Shown: in pieces, positions 1 to 10,366 of the stretch
Position numbering within the stretch: position 1 is the stretch's first letter
How the letters are laid out: every line of letters starts with the position of its first letter
From: Phialocephala subalpina
Taxonomy: Eukaryota > Ascomycota > Leotiomycetes > Helotiales > Mollisiaceae
DNA: 64,000 nt
Direction: 5' to 3'
Assembly (NCBI GenBank): GCA_900073065.1
Contig: FJOG01000029.1
Span: forward strand, 29,538 to 93,537
Made by a program: the position numbers and the translations under genes
The notes under the pieces: model-generated
Told to the model about the DNA's origin: nothing
What the model saw: only the letters and a program-made list of their open reading frames with translations
The model's database searches: none

Positions 1-1011
1 TATGTATTCAGCAGTTGGGACATTTTGGCCCGTCATGTCTGTGAGGCGGGTGGGAAGATCTTGGGCTTGCCATTCCCACCAGAGACGGTCGAGGTTGGTG
101 TGGTGGAGAAAGAAGATGGGATCTGTGTCTCTATCAGTAGATGATCAGGAAAGGCGTAGGTAAGTAGAAAGTGAACTAACCTCCAGGACTGCAAGTAACA
201 TCAAGCATTACACCCGAAATAGCGGCATGCCCTGCCGTATGTGGCCAGCTTGAAAACAAGGGCCAAGCAGCCGAGTAGTTCTGCGCCGCAAACACAACAT
301 CAAGATATGTTTGATTGGCCCATTTGATAGCATTGCTGTTTAAACTTCTCGAGATACAATGATCCGTGACTTCGTAAATCGGTCCAAGATGAAGCGTGAC
401 ATTGGCAAAAGGACCATCGATTATGCATTCATTTGTTCCGTTGCCGTCACCGCCGAAGCCATATTCTGTGTCGAAGATCGCAGACGCCGTGAGGTTGTCG
501 GAATCAAGTAGTTCTTCCCAGTAGGGTTGTACGCCGGTGTAATTACATTCTGTTTGGAGCATGTTGAGGTGGGTGTACATGAAGAGACGGTGCCATGGGA
601 GGAAGCCGCCCTAAGTATGTTAGTATACCACTCGACGAAATTTCCTCCGAGAGGAGTGTTGAAGAAGTGGAACTTACGACGTCGTGAACAACGTTGGTGG
701 AGTTGATGTGAGCGAATTGCAAGTCGTCCCATCTTGTCTGAGCGCCTGGGAAACCGGCTGTGGCTGGAAGGTTCATCAAGCATAGCTCGGCATCGAGATA
801 AGCTTTCTTCTCGTCATTGGTGAGAGCAGTCCTAAAATGGTATCAGTAACCGTTCAAACTTGTCTGCTGGACTGACTTACCATGATTTGCGCTGAGTGAC
901 AGTACTGCAAGATGTGGAAGTGGTGTTGCTTCTTTGCTGAACTTGGGGAGCCGCAATAACGAGTGAAGCGGCTGTCGCAAAAGTAAAGAGAGTGGGGAGC
1001 GAAGAAACCAT
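1..1011 (-). CDS. Tyrosinase, secreted, partial (3' end outside window)
   Basis: Exons, minus strand: 881-1011, 678-831, 181-610 and 1-128, the last running off the window. The start at 1011 opens a hydrophobic signal peptide (MVSSLPTLFTFATAASLVIA). The binuclear type-3 copper centre of the tyrosinase central domain is visible: CuA histidines in AHINST, VVHDV and PWHRLF, and CuB in PHTAGHAAI followed by DPIFFLHHTNLDRLWWEWQ. Family knowledge: such enzymes hydroxylate monophenols and oxidise diphenols to quinones, for melanin or natural-product tailoring. All three introns are short GT-AG introns, and splicing restores the conserved blocks without a frame break. Many N-glycosylation sequons fit secretion. 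Whether a C-terminal extension is present cannot be seen here. Confidence 0.9.
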
Positions 1012-1960
1012 GTCGAAAGAAAGTGAAAAGCAAACAATGAAAGTAAAGAAAAGCAATGAAGATGCTGCAGTGGATGTCGATTGAAAGTTCTCATACCTTC
1101 GCTATTTATCTCTGAAATTATCAAGATGTTCTTGCTGCCGCGCAACAAGAATCCGCGGACTGTTCCACGAGTCTTTCTCGTCGTCAGTGACTTCGAAATG
1201 TCCATCTCCTGTTCATCGTGATCAAGTGGACATTCCTCCCCTATCTTTTTTTTAAAAAAAAGGTAACATTGTGAGGTGAAGATCTACGCTCAACCAAACA
1301 TATCCGTCGAAAAAAAAGAAGCTTTAACAGTCCCCGCAGCAATCTCCGTAGGGCAAGACATCAGCTTCTTCGTCACTCGCTGATCCTCTTCCCCGGTTTG
1401 AACTTAAAAATAGTAATATATCCCCGAGGATACAAAGTAAACTCTCGTCACTTCATATAATCCGGGGTGTTGTTTCTATAGATGGTGTTTCAAACATTCG
1501 TATTGGCGGATTTGGTGGCTTGACGCGTGGCGTTGTGGGGAAAGTCAAGGATGAGGATCTGCAGGTTGAGCTTGACTTACATTAAGAAGCTGAAGGAGGT
1601 TAGACCAATCAAGGTCACGCAATCGGTGTAATGAACATATTCGCGGTACCTGTATCCGGAAAGCTTGAGTTGAGGTGGACTTTTGATGTCGTGCTGATGA
1701 AGGTGATTGTCTCTTTATCGTCGGGTGTTTCAGTAACCGAACCCCCTATCTTAGCGACTAGCCCCCCTTTTGAAGGTTGGCGCCTTCGGTTCCATCACGT
1801 GGCGCTGATTGTCTACAAAACCGGCACAATATCTATTCACCAAATCTGTTTAAATGCTTCCCAGAAGAGTCTCAAAGTGTTAAACCTTGCATTAAATACA
1901 AACAACAAACTCCGCTATTATCTCTGCTGCCTTCTTCGAGCTCTTCCCATATCGAAATAC
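1012..1960. other. Intergenic, no gene recognised
   Basis: This stretch lies between the tyrosinase start and the dioxygenase stop. It holds only short open frames without recognisable domains. An 8-T/10-A homopolymer junction lies near 1245-1261. The part next to 1011 must contain the tyrosinase promoter, but I see no definite element. Confidence 0.5.
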
Positions 1961-3084
1961 TCAGGATGTCTGAGCTCCTCGGCCATCTCTCGCACTGGCT
2001 GGGTCTTTCGCGGATCTTGCTAGGGCTGTCTTACGACTAACCCACTCATCAGCGGTAATCTCAATCTCCTCCTCGCCTTGTTTCACCGGCTCAATCAGAC
2101 TCCCTTTCAATGCGAGTCTCTTCATGCTCGCTCCAGACTCTGCTCGCATCAAATATGCTAGACTGTATCGCGTGAAGTCACCTTGCTCTCCTGGCGGGAA
2201 TGTGACACGATGAATGTTACTCCTCAGTATCCCACCAGTCCATTCCCTCATGGTGTCCCCAAGATTGACAATCACGCAGCCCTGCTGAGGTTTCACATAT
2301 CGCCAATTCTCTTCCTTGTTCTCTGAACCTGCTGGCAAGATCTGCAGGCCACCGAGAACATTGAAAAGCAAGGTGACGGTACCGACATCTGTGTGGCCGA
2401 AAAGGCTAGTGCGACGGTCAGATTCAGGTTGTGGAGGATATTTCAGCAGACGAATGATTGATCCCGATTCTTCGTGTAGCTTTTGACGGGATTCGAGAGT
2501 GCCTTCTGGCAGACGGAGATGTCGATCTAGTTGCAATAAGACTTGTGATGCAATGTAATGTGAGGCTTTGACGAAGCTGTTTAGGATCGTCCGGTTGGTT
2601 TCAATGCTTGCTGGATTTGGAGCTGGTGCAGCCGTGCCAAGGATATCGTCTTGGCTCATGCAGTACCATTCGAAGCGATCTGGAAGTCCTGACTCAACTT
2701 TGGTTGATCCAAAAGCATTGTATCTGTTTGGAACATTGTTAGCGACATGGCCAGTTGTGAGGAAAGAAGATCTCAAGATAGAATTACTCACCCTAAGATA
2801 CCAGGTGGTGGAAAAGTATACTTGCCAAGTTCCTCAGGACCCTCGTCAAACAAGGTTTTGTTTACTTTGAACAATTCTTCGACAACGGCGATGAGACTCA
2901 AACCAATTGGGACTCCTCTCAAATCAAGGAGGAAGAAACCATCCTTCTTGCACCCATCAAAAAGCTTCGCTGACTCCTTCTCGTCAAGAGCCAGAAGCTT
3001 CTCGAGCGAGATGGTCGAAAGGCGAGCAATGGGCACATCGACAGGAAATGGAGGAACACTGGCGAAGAGGTTTTCGGTAGGCAT
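1961..3084 (-). CDS. 2-oxoglutarate/Fe(II)-dependent dioxygenase (isopenicillin N synthase-like)
   Basis: Two exons on the minus strand, 2792-3084 and 1961-2723, joined by a GTGAGT...CAG intron. Splicing reads PPPGILG into YNAFGSTKVE without a frame break and gives 351 aa. The N-terminal DIOX_N region contains GFFLLDLRGVP. The C-terminal jelly roll has the iron triad: H and D in FGHTDVGTVTLLF, the distal H in NIHRVTFP, and the 2-oxoglutarate-binding R in RYSLAY. The family hydroxylates, desaturates or cyclises small molecules using O2 and 2-oxoglutarate; the substrate cannot be read from sequence. With a tyrosinase on one side and a methyltransferase/P450 pair further on, natural-product tailoring is plausible but is inference. 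Length is normal for the family. Confidence 0.9.
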
Positions 3085-3376
3085 GACCGCGTGCTGATAG
3101 TACTTTAACGATTAAATTGCTCTAGGGTGGTGTTCCATGATGGTCCCTATATACCTCTTCTCGAGCAGCTCGAGAGCAAAGAACTTGGTTGTCTTGGTGG
3201 TACTGAAAGCTGACATGAGATCACGCCCTGTCGGGGTGCGGAGCTGATGCTGATCTTTCTGCAAATGCGCTAAATAGTAAGCGAAACTGCGAGCAGCAAG
3301 TGCCGAGTGCCGGTGTTTCGTTACTACTAAACAGCTGAACCTAAAATCTTGTCAGAATTTAATAAGCTTACACATA
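3085..3376. other. Intergenic, promoter side of the dioxygenase
   Basis: No gene is visible. The region becomes AT-rich toward the MITE-like element that starts at 3377. Confidence 0.4.
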
Positions 3377-3615
3377 CTCGGGTAAAATCTGAGCTTATCT
3401 GATACGAGAAATAGATTTCTCGATGCATAAAAGACTACGGATTTTTCTATAAACAAACCTTTTTGATTGAAATATATATAGAAACTTAAGCTTCTATTAC
3501 TTGTATAGTGTACTTTTGAGATATTCAGATTAATAGTTGTTGAGTTATCTACGATTGAATTGTATTGACTTTTGATGTTCTCGCCAAAATCGGACACATG
3601 TGGATTTTACCCGAG
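3377..3615. mobile_element. MITE-like element, 13-bp terminal inverted repeats with TA flanks
   Basis: CTCGGGTAAAATC at 3377-3389 is matched by its exact reverse complement GATTTTACCCGAG at 3603-3615. Both ends are bordered by the dinucleotide TA (3375-3376 and 3616-3617), as expected for a Tc1/mariner-type target duplication. The 239-bp interior is AT-rich and has no coding potential. It looks like a non-autonomous element. Assignment to Tc1/mariner rests only on the TA flank and is inference. Confidence 0.65.
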
Positions 3616-4828
3616 TACAGGCGAGAGGAACCAACGTCTGGAGCACTACCCAAATTCGGATACATCCGGCTAGCCTCGACTTTGTCCAAGGTGGTAAGGG
3701 CTTCCCATTCGCGATTGAAATTGCCTCTCCGTCAACATTAGGAGATATCGAGCCCGATATCGTCCTTTTGAAAGCTTTGTAAGCAAGAGCGTGAGTTGTA
3801 GCTGCATTGTTTGCTTTGGCTGAAACGGCATCCACGTGGACCTTGTCACTTGCTAAGCGGATCTTATTGAGGCCGACTTGGAGTGATTGGTGGACGTCAG
3901 GGATCATCTGGTTATCTCGCTCGCCATAAACTGGCGTGATTCAAGTGAGGAGACTGGCTCTGTGACCGGCTTCAGAACAGCTATTTCGGGAATAACTTTT
4001 GTTGTTTAGTAATACTTGAAGCCCTTGAAGGACTTTAAGGGACATTCTTCGGTAGCGATATGAAGTGGAGGACCATAGACGCTGACAGATGAGGTCGACC
4101 GAGCAGCGTTCACATGGAAGGAGGTATCGAGAGGGATAGCTTTTTCAGGAAGAAAATTCTGTAGCAAGGCAGAGGAGCTGAAAGTCAGATGACGTTACAG
4201 CAACTTTACTTCATTCGGTATAGTTGTTCTATTGTGGATCTTGATAACCTCGCTAAGATACCACTTCCCGCTTATGGAATAGGGGGAGTAGGGCCCACGG
4301 AAGTCTTGGTCCTGCGTTTCTTATGGAGATGAAGGAGAATGTCTAAAGATACACGAAGCCCTGATATCACTCTCGTATGATAAACTATAGGAGGTTTCAT
4401 GAGAGGATGAAGATCAACCCTTGAGGGACTCGGACAGCGACCAAATGAGCATGCATCAACACCTAGAGGGATCTAGAGACCGCCGCGATGTTGGAGCATG
4501 AAAAGAATGGAAACAAAAAGAAGAGTGTCCGAGTAGAACTTAAAGAACGGGAAAGGTGGTTTGGAGGACATCGCTGCCAAGCCTGAATCAGACTTCGGCA
4601 AAAAGAAAACTTAGTCATGCGAAGACAGAAATTTCAGACATTGAGGGTAGAAGCAAAGACGGTGGTATCTATGATTGCAGAATAGTGCAAAAGTGTATGT
4701 GCTCCAAAGTATCACTCGCAATGATCGTATCTCTGGAAGTGAGCATATATCTCCTTCGCGTTAATCCTTTACCGAACAAGCAGAATTCAAAGACTCGCCT
4801 TCTATACCGCCAACCAGCCCCGGAGAAC
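3616..4828. other. Intergenic, unrecognised
   Basis: There are two overlapping open frames near 3545-3907 (minus) and 3600-3782 (plus) and one at 4556-5035 (plus). None has a recognisable domain, signal peptide or splice-supported extension. No RNA gene was noticed. Confidence 0.4.
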
Positions 4829-6080
4829 TCAAACCCAGTTCTTATATTCCACCGTCCAATTCTGAGTGACCAAATTCCCCTTACTCCCCGGATCCAAGCA
4901 CCTTCTTTTCGCCGACCTATTACCCCTAAACTGCCACTCCAAATAATCTACAGCCGCTTTCCCAAATTTCCCACTATTCGTTGCGAAATACGTCCTATAA
5001 TACCCTGTATCAAGACTCGCCTTGAAAGCAGGTAGTCTCTCATCCAACCAGTGTGATAAATGATTAAATTAAATTATAAGGTCTTAATGATAATTTAATC
5101 ATCAAGATTTGAGTATAATTATAATCTAATTTGATCATGAAATCTTAATTTAATTAAGATTTTTATAATTATTTCATTATAATCGTGATTAAGATTTTCT
5201 TCGTTAATTATAATGTTTTTCGAAAATGCTTTAATTATAATCTAATTTAATTTAATCAAATTAATCACGATTTGAGTCAATTAACGAGATTTTTTTTTTT
5301 TTGGAATACATCACTGATAGTTGGGGAAGGGAACTGATGAGCTGATAATAGGCTGTGAAAGACTATGCATTGTTGAATGAGGGCATCACCTCACCAAGAG
5401 CTACTCACCAAACGATAGGTGATGTCAAGAGTGGCTCCTTCGAACCAGGCAACAAGAACATTAATCACTTCTAGAAGATATCGATTATCATCCTTAAAAA
5501 TTGAGATATCAAACAATAAAATCATCCTCGCCCTCTCATCATGGTACACCGTACTCAACGCCTCAAGCCCTCCACAACTATGTCCCGCCATCGCTATCTT
5601 TTCCCTATCAGTCTTCCCATAAGGCCCTCCTCCAGGCGGGCCTTGACCAGCAATTACGTACCCCCAACTCGCTATCTCAATTAAGAAAAACTGGTACGAT
5701 GTTCCGTCAGTTTCGCATATTCCGTTAGACCAGGAGATGAAAGGTAGTTTGAGGGCTTTTGGGGGAGAGATTGGTGCGTAGATAGAATGATTTGGGAGAG
5801 TGGAGGTGAAGAATATTGCGGGGTAGGGGCTGAGCCATTTGTGGGAATGCCGGGGGTGGTGGGAGATTCGGGGCCTGTTGCTGAGGAGGGAGGGATTGGA
5901 TACAAGGTCGCAAGCTTGGCGGCGCTGCTCGAGAAGATTCCACCTGGGACTATGTCGTCGCCTGTTGGGGGCAAGTTGCCTGGACTCGGACGAATTGTGT
6001 GAAGACGGTGGGACAAGAGGGAGTAGGAAAAGTGAAATAGACAATTCGAACATCATAAAAGGGGTGCCAAGTACAGCCAA
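4829..6080 (-). pseudogene. Alpha/beta-hydrolase pseudogene (cutinase/PAF-acetylhydrolase-like fold) split by AT-rich insert
   Basis: The upstream half (5391-6080) carries a hydrophobic N-terminus, the block SWSNGICETDG, the nucleophile-elbow motif AGHSCGGLEA and a strand-like FEGATLDITYR. The downstream half (4829-5047) resumes with ATNSGKFGKAAVDYLEWQFR and a C-terminal CLDPGS block. Both halves fit one fungal secreted alpha/beta-hydrolase family. Between them lie about 340 bp, mostly A/T, with no acceptor site and stops in all frames. A candidate donor (GTGAGT) follows the first half, but no acceptor abuts the second. The N-terminal third also switches frame around 5700-5950. I read it as a once-normal esterase-like gene disrupted by an insertion. 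The family name is from motif memory, so the exact substrate class is uncertain. Confidence 0.65.
5061..5258. repeat. AT-rich inverted-repeat insert inside the hydrolase pseudogene
   Basis: The left end TGATTAAATTAAATTATAA (5061-5079) is mirrored, with a 5-base difference, by an inverted copy at 5235-5258. The interior repeats variants of AATTATAATCTAATTT. The segment is almost pure A/T, in contrast to the coding flanks. It may be a RIP-degraded miniature element. A long T run follows near 5290-5301. Confidence 0.5.
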
Positions 6081-6131
6081 GAAATGGAGAACATGAATTC
6101 AAGGAGAGGCTTGCCTTTTCTATTTACCCAG

Positions 6132-6632
6132 AGGTAAGCCACATCTGCATGCGACATTGCCCTGATATTTCCATTGCAGAGCTTGTCACGGGGAAAGCCA
6201 CCTTAAGTACTTGCTTTCAAGTCCGTCTTCAGAGCCTTTCTGTTTCGATTTCCGAATCCATAGAACAGGGCATTCATTCTAGGCTTCTCCACAGATCTAG
6301 CATCAAGCCTTAGGGGACTTAGGCTTCTGCGCATGGATAATAAAGCTGTAAACCCACCGTTAGCTGTCTCCTACAACCTCAAGGTAAGCCACATCTGCAT
6401 GCGACATTGCCCTGATATTTCCATTGCAGAGCTTGTCACGGGGAAAGCCACCTTAAGTACTTGCTTTCAAGTCCGTCTTCAGAGCCTTTCTGTTTCGATT
6501 TCCGAATCCATAGAACAGGGCATTCATTCTAGGCTTCTCCACAGATCTAGCATCAAGCCTTAGGGGACTTAGGCTTCTGCGCATGGATAATAAAGCTGTA
6601 AACCCACCGTTAGCTGTCTCCTACAACCTCAA
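6132..6632. repeat. Perfect tandem duplication, 250-bp period
   Basis: Positions 6132-6382 and 6382-6632 are identical base for base over the whole unit. The base before copy 1 differs from the base before copy 2 (g versus a), and the match stops at 6383/6633. The unit contains no recognised gene. The methyltransferase reading frame runs into copy 2 and stops there, at 6610-6612. Complete identity implies a recent event, ongoing conversion, or an assembly artefact. Confidence 0.9.
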
Positions 6633-8018
6633 CGTCGATGAGTTGCTGTTTATAGTGCTTTGCGCTGTCGAGAGGACGGCCGAGGTTTTTGGCGGCGGTG
6701 ATTACGTGGTCGGTCCATTGTTTTACTGCGCAGTCTGGGAGAAGTTAGTAGGGAATTGCCTGGGTCGGGGATGAAGCGTGATTTCGACAGACCTGGGGGG
6801 AAAGAGTTGCCGTTGTCTTCGATTGGGAATTTCATGTCGTGGATTTCGATCCAACCGCCGGGGTTGAGGTTGCTGTTCCTTCACGTGAGTGTCAGGGTCT
6901 AGGGTGAGGGAGGTGTGTAAGAATACTCATAGCATTGCTTGAAACAGCGAGGCCAGTCCGATAGGGATCCAGTCATCATACGCATGAATATGAGGTCAAA
7001 CTTGTGTTTGTAGGTCCAATCTTCTTCGATGTCGTCTACCTCGAATGTGCAGTTTGGTGGTATGCTATGATTGGGTCAATTAGAAGGTAACAAAATGGGG
7101 AAATGAAGGGAGATCTGACAATTGCGGTTGTATAGGGCTGAGATCCTCGAGTTAGCATACTTCTTTCAGACATATCAGGAGTTATTCGGGAGTCAAATGC
7201 CTGCTGCTGGTATTGCAGCGAGTAGAACTCATGAAAACTGCCAGAAGGGGAAATGTAGCTCAAGGGAAGTCGACTGACCTCAGATCTACTCCGAGGACCT
7301 GTCATTGTTCAGCCCAGACATGTCTCATCAGAAGAGTGTCAACGTACTTGACTCTCAGGGTGCTCATCGGCTAGTCAGGTCAGCATCACGCCTTCGTCTG
7401 GCATTGATGAGAATGCTTACCAAAATCAATCGCCCAGATACCAGTCCCAGTACCTGCATCGAGAACTCGATGAAGTTGTTGATCTTTAGGGATTGGAGCA
7501 GTGGTCAACTTGCCATCCAACATCAAGGAGTACATGTGATGTTGTAGATCTGTATTGAGATGAGTGCATCTGCTATTGCGGGAGGGGACGTCAACAAACC
7601 CAAGCGATCATTCTCTCCCTGCCTCGGTGTCAGCGTAGGGTTCTGTGCGTGCAGGACTGGCGTTTATTGCTAACCTCGTCATTCGGCAACACGTACTCTG
7701 CGTTCGAATTAGAGATGAGTCTGCGATTTGGGAAGATACCCTTACTCCCATCTTTGTAGGCATGATATGTTCTTCCATTCTCTTGACGATACTTCAGGAT
7801 GCTAGAACCAATGGACGCCGTTGAGCCTTGATCATTCTGTCCAAAATGATCAGCATGCGGCCCGGCCCGCCCGTGATCCATTCGAGGATCTGACTGCTCA
7901 CATCTCCAAAGGCGGAGTCATTCTCATTGCTGTCATCCACAGGCTAAGAATTTAGCGTCAGTACCGAATTAGAATACATCAAGACGAGACACACCTCAGG
8001 TTGCACTTGCTCCGCCAT
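6610..8018 (-). CDS. SAM-dependent methyltransferase (LaeA-like/TAM type), C-terminally truncated
   Basis: Twelve exons are proposed on the minus strand: 7995-8018, 7902-7943, 7746-7836, 7675-7697, 7600-7618, 7421-7549, 7348-7370, 7279-7298, 7120-7137, 6927-7064, 6793-6872 and 6610-6734, giving 243 aa. Several exons are only 18-24 bp, but each junction restores a family block: SILKYRQENGRTYHAYKDG, YVLPNDE, the SAM motif I VLDAGTGTGIWAIDFADEHP, GVDLSPIQPQFIPPNCTFEVDD and MMTGSLSDWP. The fold methylates small molecules or acts as a LaeA-type regulator of secondary metabolism. The family normally continues 80-90 residues past QQLID. Here it ends in VEVVGDS and a stop, and the break coincides with base 6632, the edge of the tandem repeat. 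It may be inactive. It is divergent from the P450. Confidence 0.75.
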
Positions 8019-8551
8019 CCTTCCAGTTGAATCTCAGTGCGAAAAGGTGCTCGTATGTTAGTCTGAAATAAAAATGTTCAAGATCATCAAATTAAGATCA
8101 AAACCTGAAGGACAAAAAGAAACAATACATAGCAGCAGGGACTCTCCCACTTCAATACGCTGCTGGGAAAAGCAAAAACAACCTCTGCCGCTGCCGCTGC
8201 ACGGGGAACTACCCCCGCCTGCAAGGCAGCGGCGCCGGCTTCTGTTCTGCTTCCCCGCGCGACCCCACCTGATCGGACTTCTCGCCTGAGCAGGCATTCA
8301 GCACCGCAATCATGCATTCTACAGCCAATAAAAGCATCGGCGGAGAAATTCAGCTGCCAAGCTTGTACACATCGTACGGCATGCGCATGAAGTGTACATC
8401 CAATGAACTCGTCCCGATTTTATCTGCTGTTATCGCGGATGTACGAGCTCATGGGGAAGTCCAAGCTCCCACTTGGCAGTCGAAGGAAAGCATAACCTCG
8501 AGTCCACGTCAGTTGCCTTCTTTCCCACCCGCTTGTTACACTAAAGTCCAC
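8019..8551. promoter_or_regulatory. Shared intergenic region between divergent methyltransferase and P450
   Basis: This is 533 bp between two start codons pointing outward, so it should contain both promoters. The upstream frame from 8312 joins the P450 frame but is not needed for the protein. No specific factor site is claimed. Confidence 0.5.
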
Positions 8552-10316
8552 ATGGATTTACTAGCAAGAATTCGGGACCAAAGTGTCGGGAGTTGGATCA
8601 GCACGATCCTTGTTTCCCTCGTCGGGGTTTACGTCGTGCAAACGTTTAGAAGTTGGTATCGATTAAGGCATTTCAAAGGACCTTGGCTTGCGGGTATCTC
8701 GCGATTATGGCTCGTGAGGAAGATTTCGGGAGGGAGATTCCATTTGGATTTTATGGAGGTTAATCAGAAATATGGTTAGTTCCTAGTGTCTTCCAAGATC
8801 GTTTGGGGACTGACGACTCTCAGGATCCATCGCCAGAATCGGACCAAATGATCTAGTGACGAGTGATCCAGCTGTGATGCGTCGAATGCTGGCTGTGCGA
8901 TCTCCGTATCGAAGGTCGGAGTGGTATGTTGGGATGAGGTTCGACCCTACTCGTGATAACATCGAGTCCGTGATGGACGATGATCGGCATACTAAATTGA
9001 GGTCAATAATGGCAGCTGGTGTGAGTTTTGGATAGCCAGGGCAAGTCTCTTCATTGACATTCCATCCAGTACTCAGGTAAAGAGAATGAAGATCTCGAAG
9101 GGACGGTTGATCGCAATATTCAAGCTTTGATTAAGCTGATTCGGACGAAATACCTCTCGACAGACGCTAAAAGTAAACCACTTGATTTTGGGAGAAAAGC
9201 GCAGTACTTCACTCTCGATGTCATCTCAGACGTATCGTACCGAGAGCCGTTCGGTTTCTTGGAAGCCGATGCCGACTTGCACGACTACATTAAGGAGGCC
9301 GAGAAGGTTCTTCCAGCTGCTTTGATGGTGACGATTTTTCCGGTCCTTAACTGGGTCTTGCAACTTTCCATTCTAAAGGCTGCATTGCCGTCTGAGAAAG
9401 ACCCGTTGGGAATGGGGAAGATAATCGGGTAGGTTGGGCGACGCAGTGCTGGAAAAGAAAATTGCGTGTGCATGCTAACAATGTGTCAGAATCACGAAGG
9501 AGGTAGTCGCTGAACGATTCAGAGAGAACAAGAAAGTGCAACGCGATATGCTAGGGTCCTTCATTGCACACGGGCTCAATCAAGAAGACGCTGAATCGGA
9601 AACCTTGCTCCAAGTGTAAATGCTATCCTCAACTTTAGAAACATCGAACTGACGAGAACAGTATGGCTGGCTCGGATACAACTGCTGGCGGAATTCGCGG
9701 CATATTTCTGTATATTCTCATGCATCCAAGAGTGATGTCCAAACTGCGAGCCGAGATTTCCAGTAGCACAATCTCGTCACCGATCCAGGAAGCCGAAGCA
9801 AAGAAAATGCCGTATCTCCAAGCAATCATCAAAGAAGGACTCCGTATCTTCCCTCCCCTCGTGGGACTGATGTCGAAAGCGGTGCCTCCAGAAGGAGACG
9901 TGATCAATGGTCTTTTCGTGCCTGGTGGAACCAAAATTGGGTATGGGTCATATGGTATCTTCCGTGACAAGAACGCATGGGGCCAAGATGCTGATGTGTT
10001 TCGACCCGAGAGGTGGATCGAAGAATCGCCGGGTAGGCTGAAGGAAATGGAAAGCACCCTGGAGCTGGTCTTCAGCTATGGCAAGTATCAGTGCCTGGGG
10101 AAGAACATTGCAATGATGGAGTTGAACAAGGTCTTTGTCGAGGTACGTCCTTCTATGTCGTTGGTACGAGAGAGAAGGCTGATTGAAGCTACACAGCTTC
10201 TGAGGAACTTTGATTTCAATATTGTCAATCCGTTCGAGCCACTGAAGTTGGAATGCCATGGCGTATTCATGTTCTCGGAGATGTGGTTGACAGCGTTTGA
10301 AAGAGAGAAAACATAG
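8552..10316 (+). CDS. Cytochrome P450 monooxygenase
   Basis: Six exons: 8552-8774, 8824-9020, 9070-9428, 9490-9615, 9662-10142 and 10197-10316, giving 501 aa, a standard microsomal length. The N-terminal hydrophobic anchor is ISTILVSLVGVYVV, followed by the basic-proline hinge FKGPWLAG. Signature motifs: I-helix AGSDTTAGG (about residue 304), ExxR in KEGLRI (about 358-361), FRPERW (about 415), and the heme loop FSYGKYQCLGKNIA with the axial cysteine near residue 446. The last intron (54 bp) is divisible by three and stop-free, so an unspliced read also stays open; the splice sites and the resulting ELLRNFDF favour splicing. The P450 sits divergently from the methyltransferase, which suggests joint action on one small molecule (inference). 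Confidence 0.93.
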
Positions 10317-10366
10317 CTAATTGCGGGTTCGAATTCTTGAGCTAGGTTGCAGGTAACCTTGTTTTA

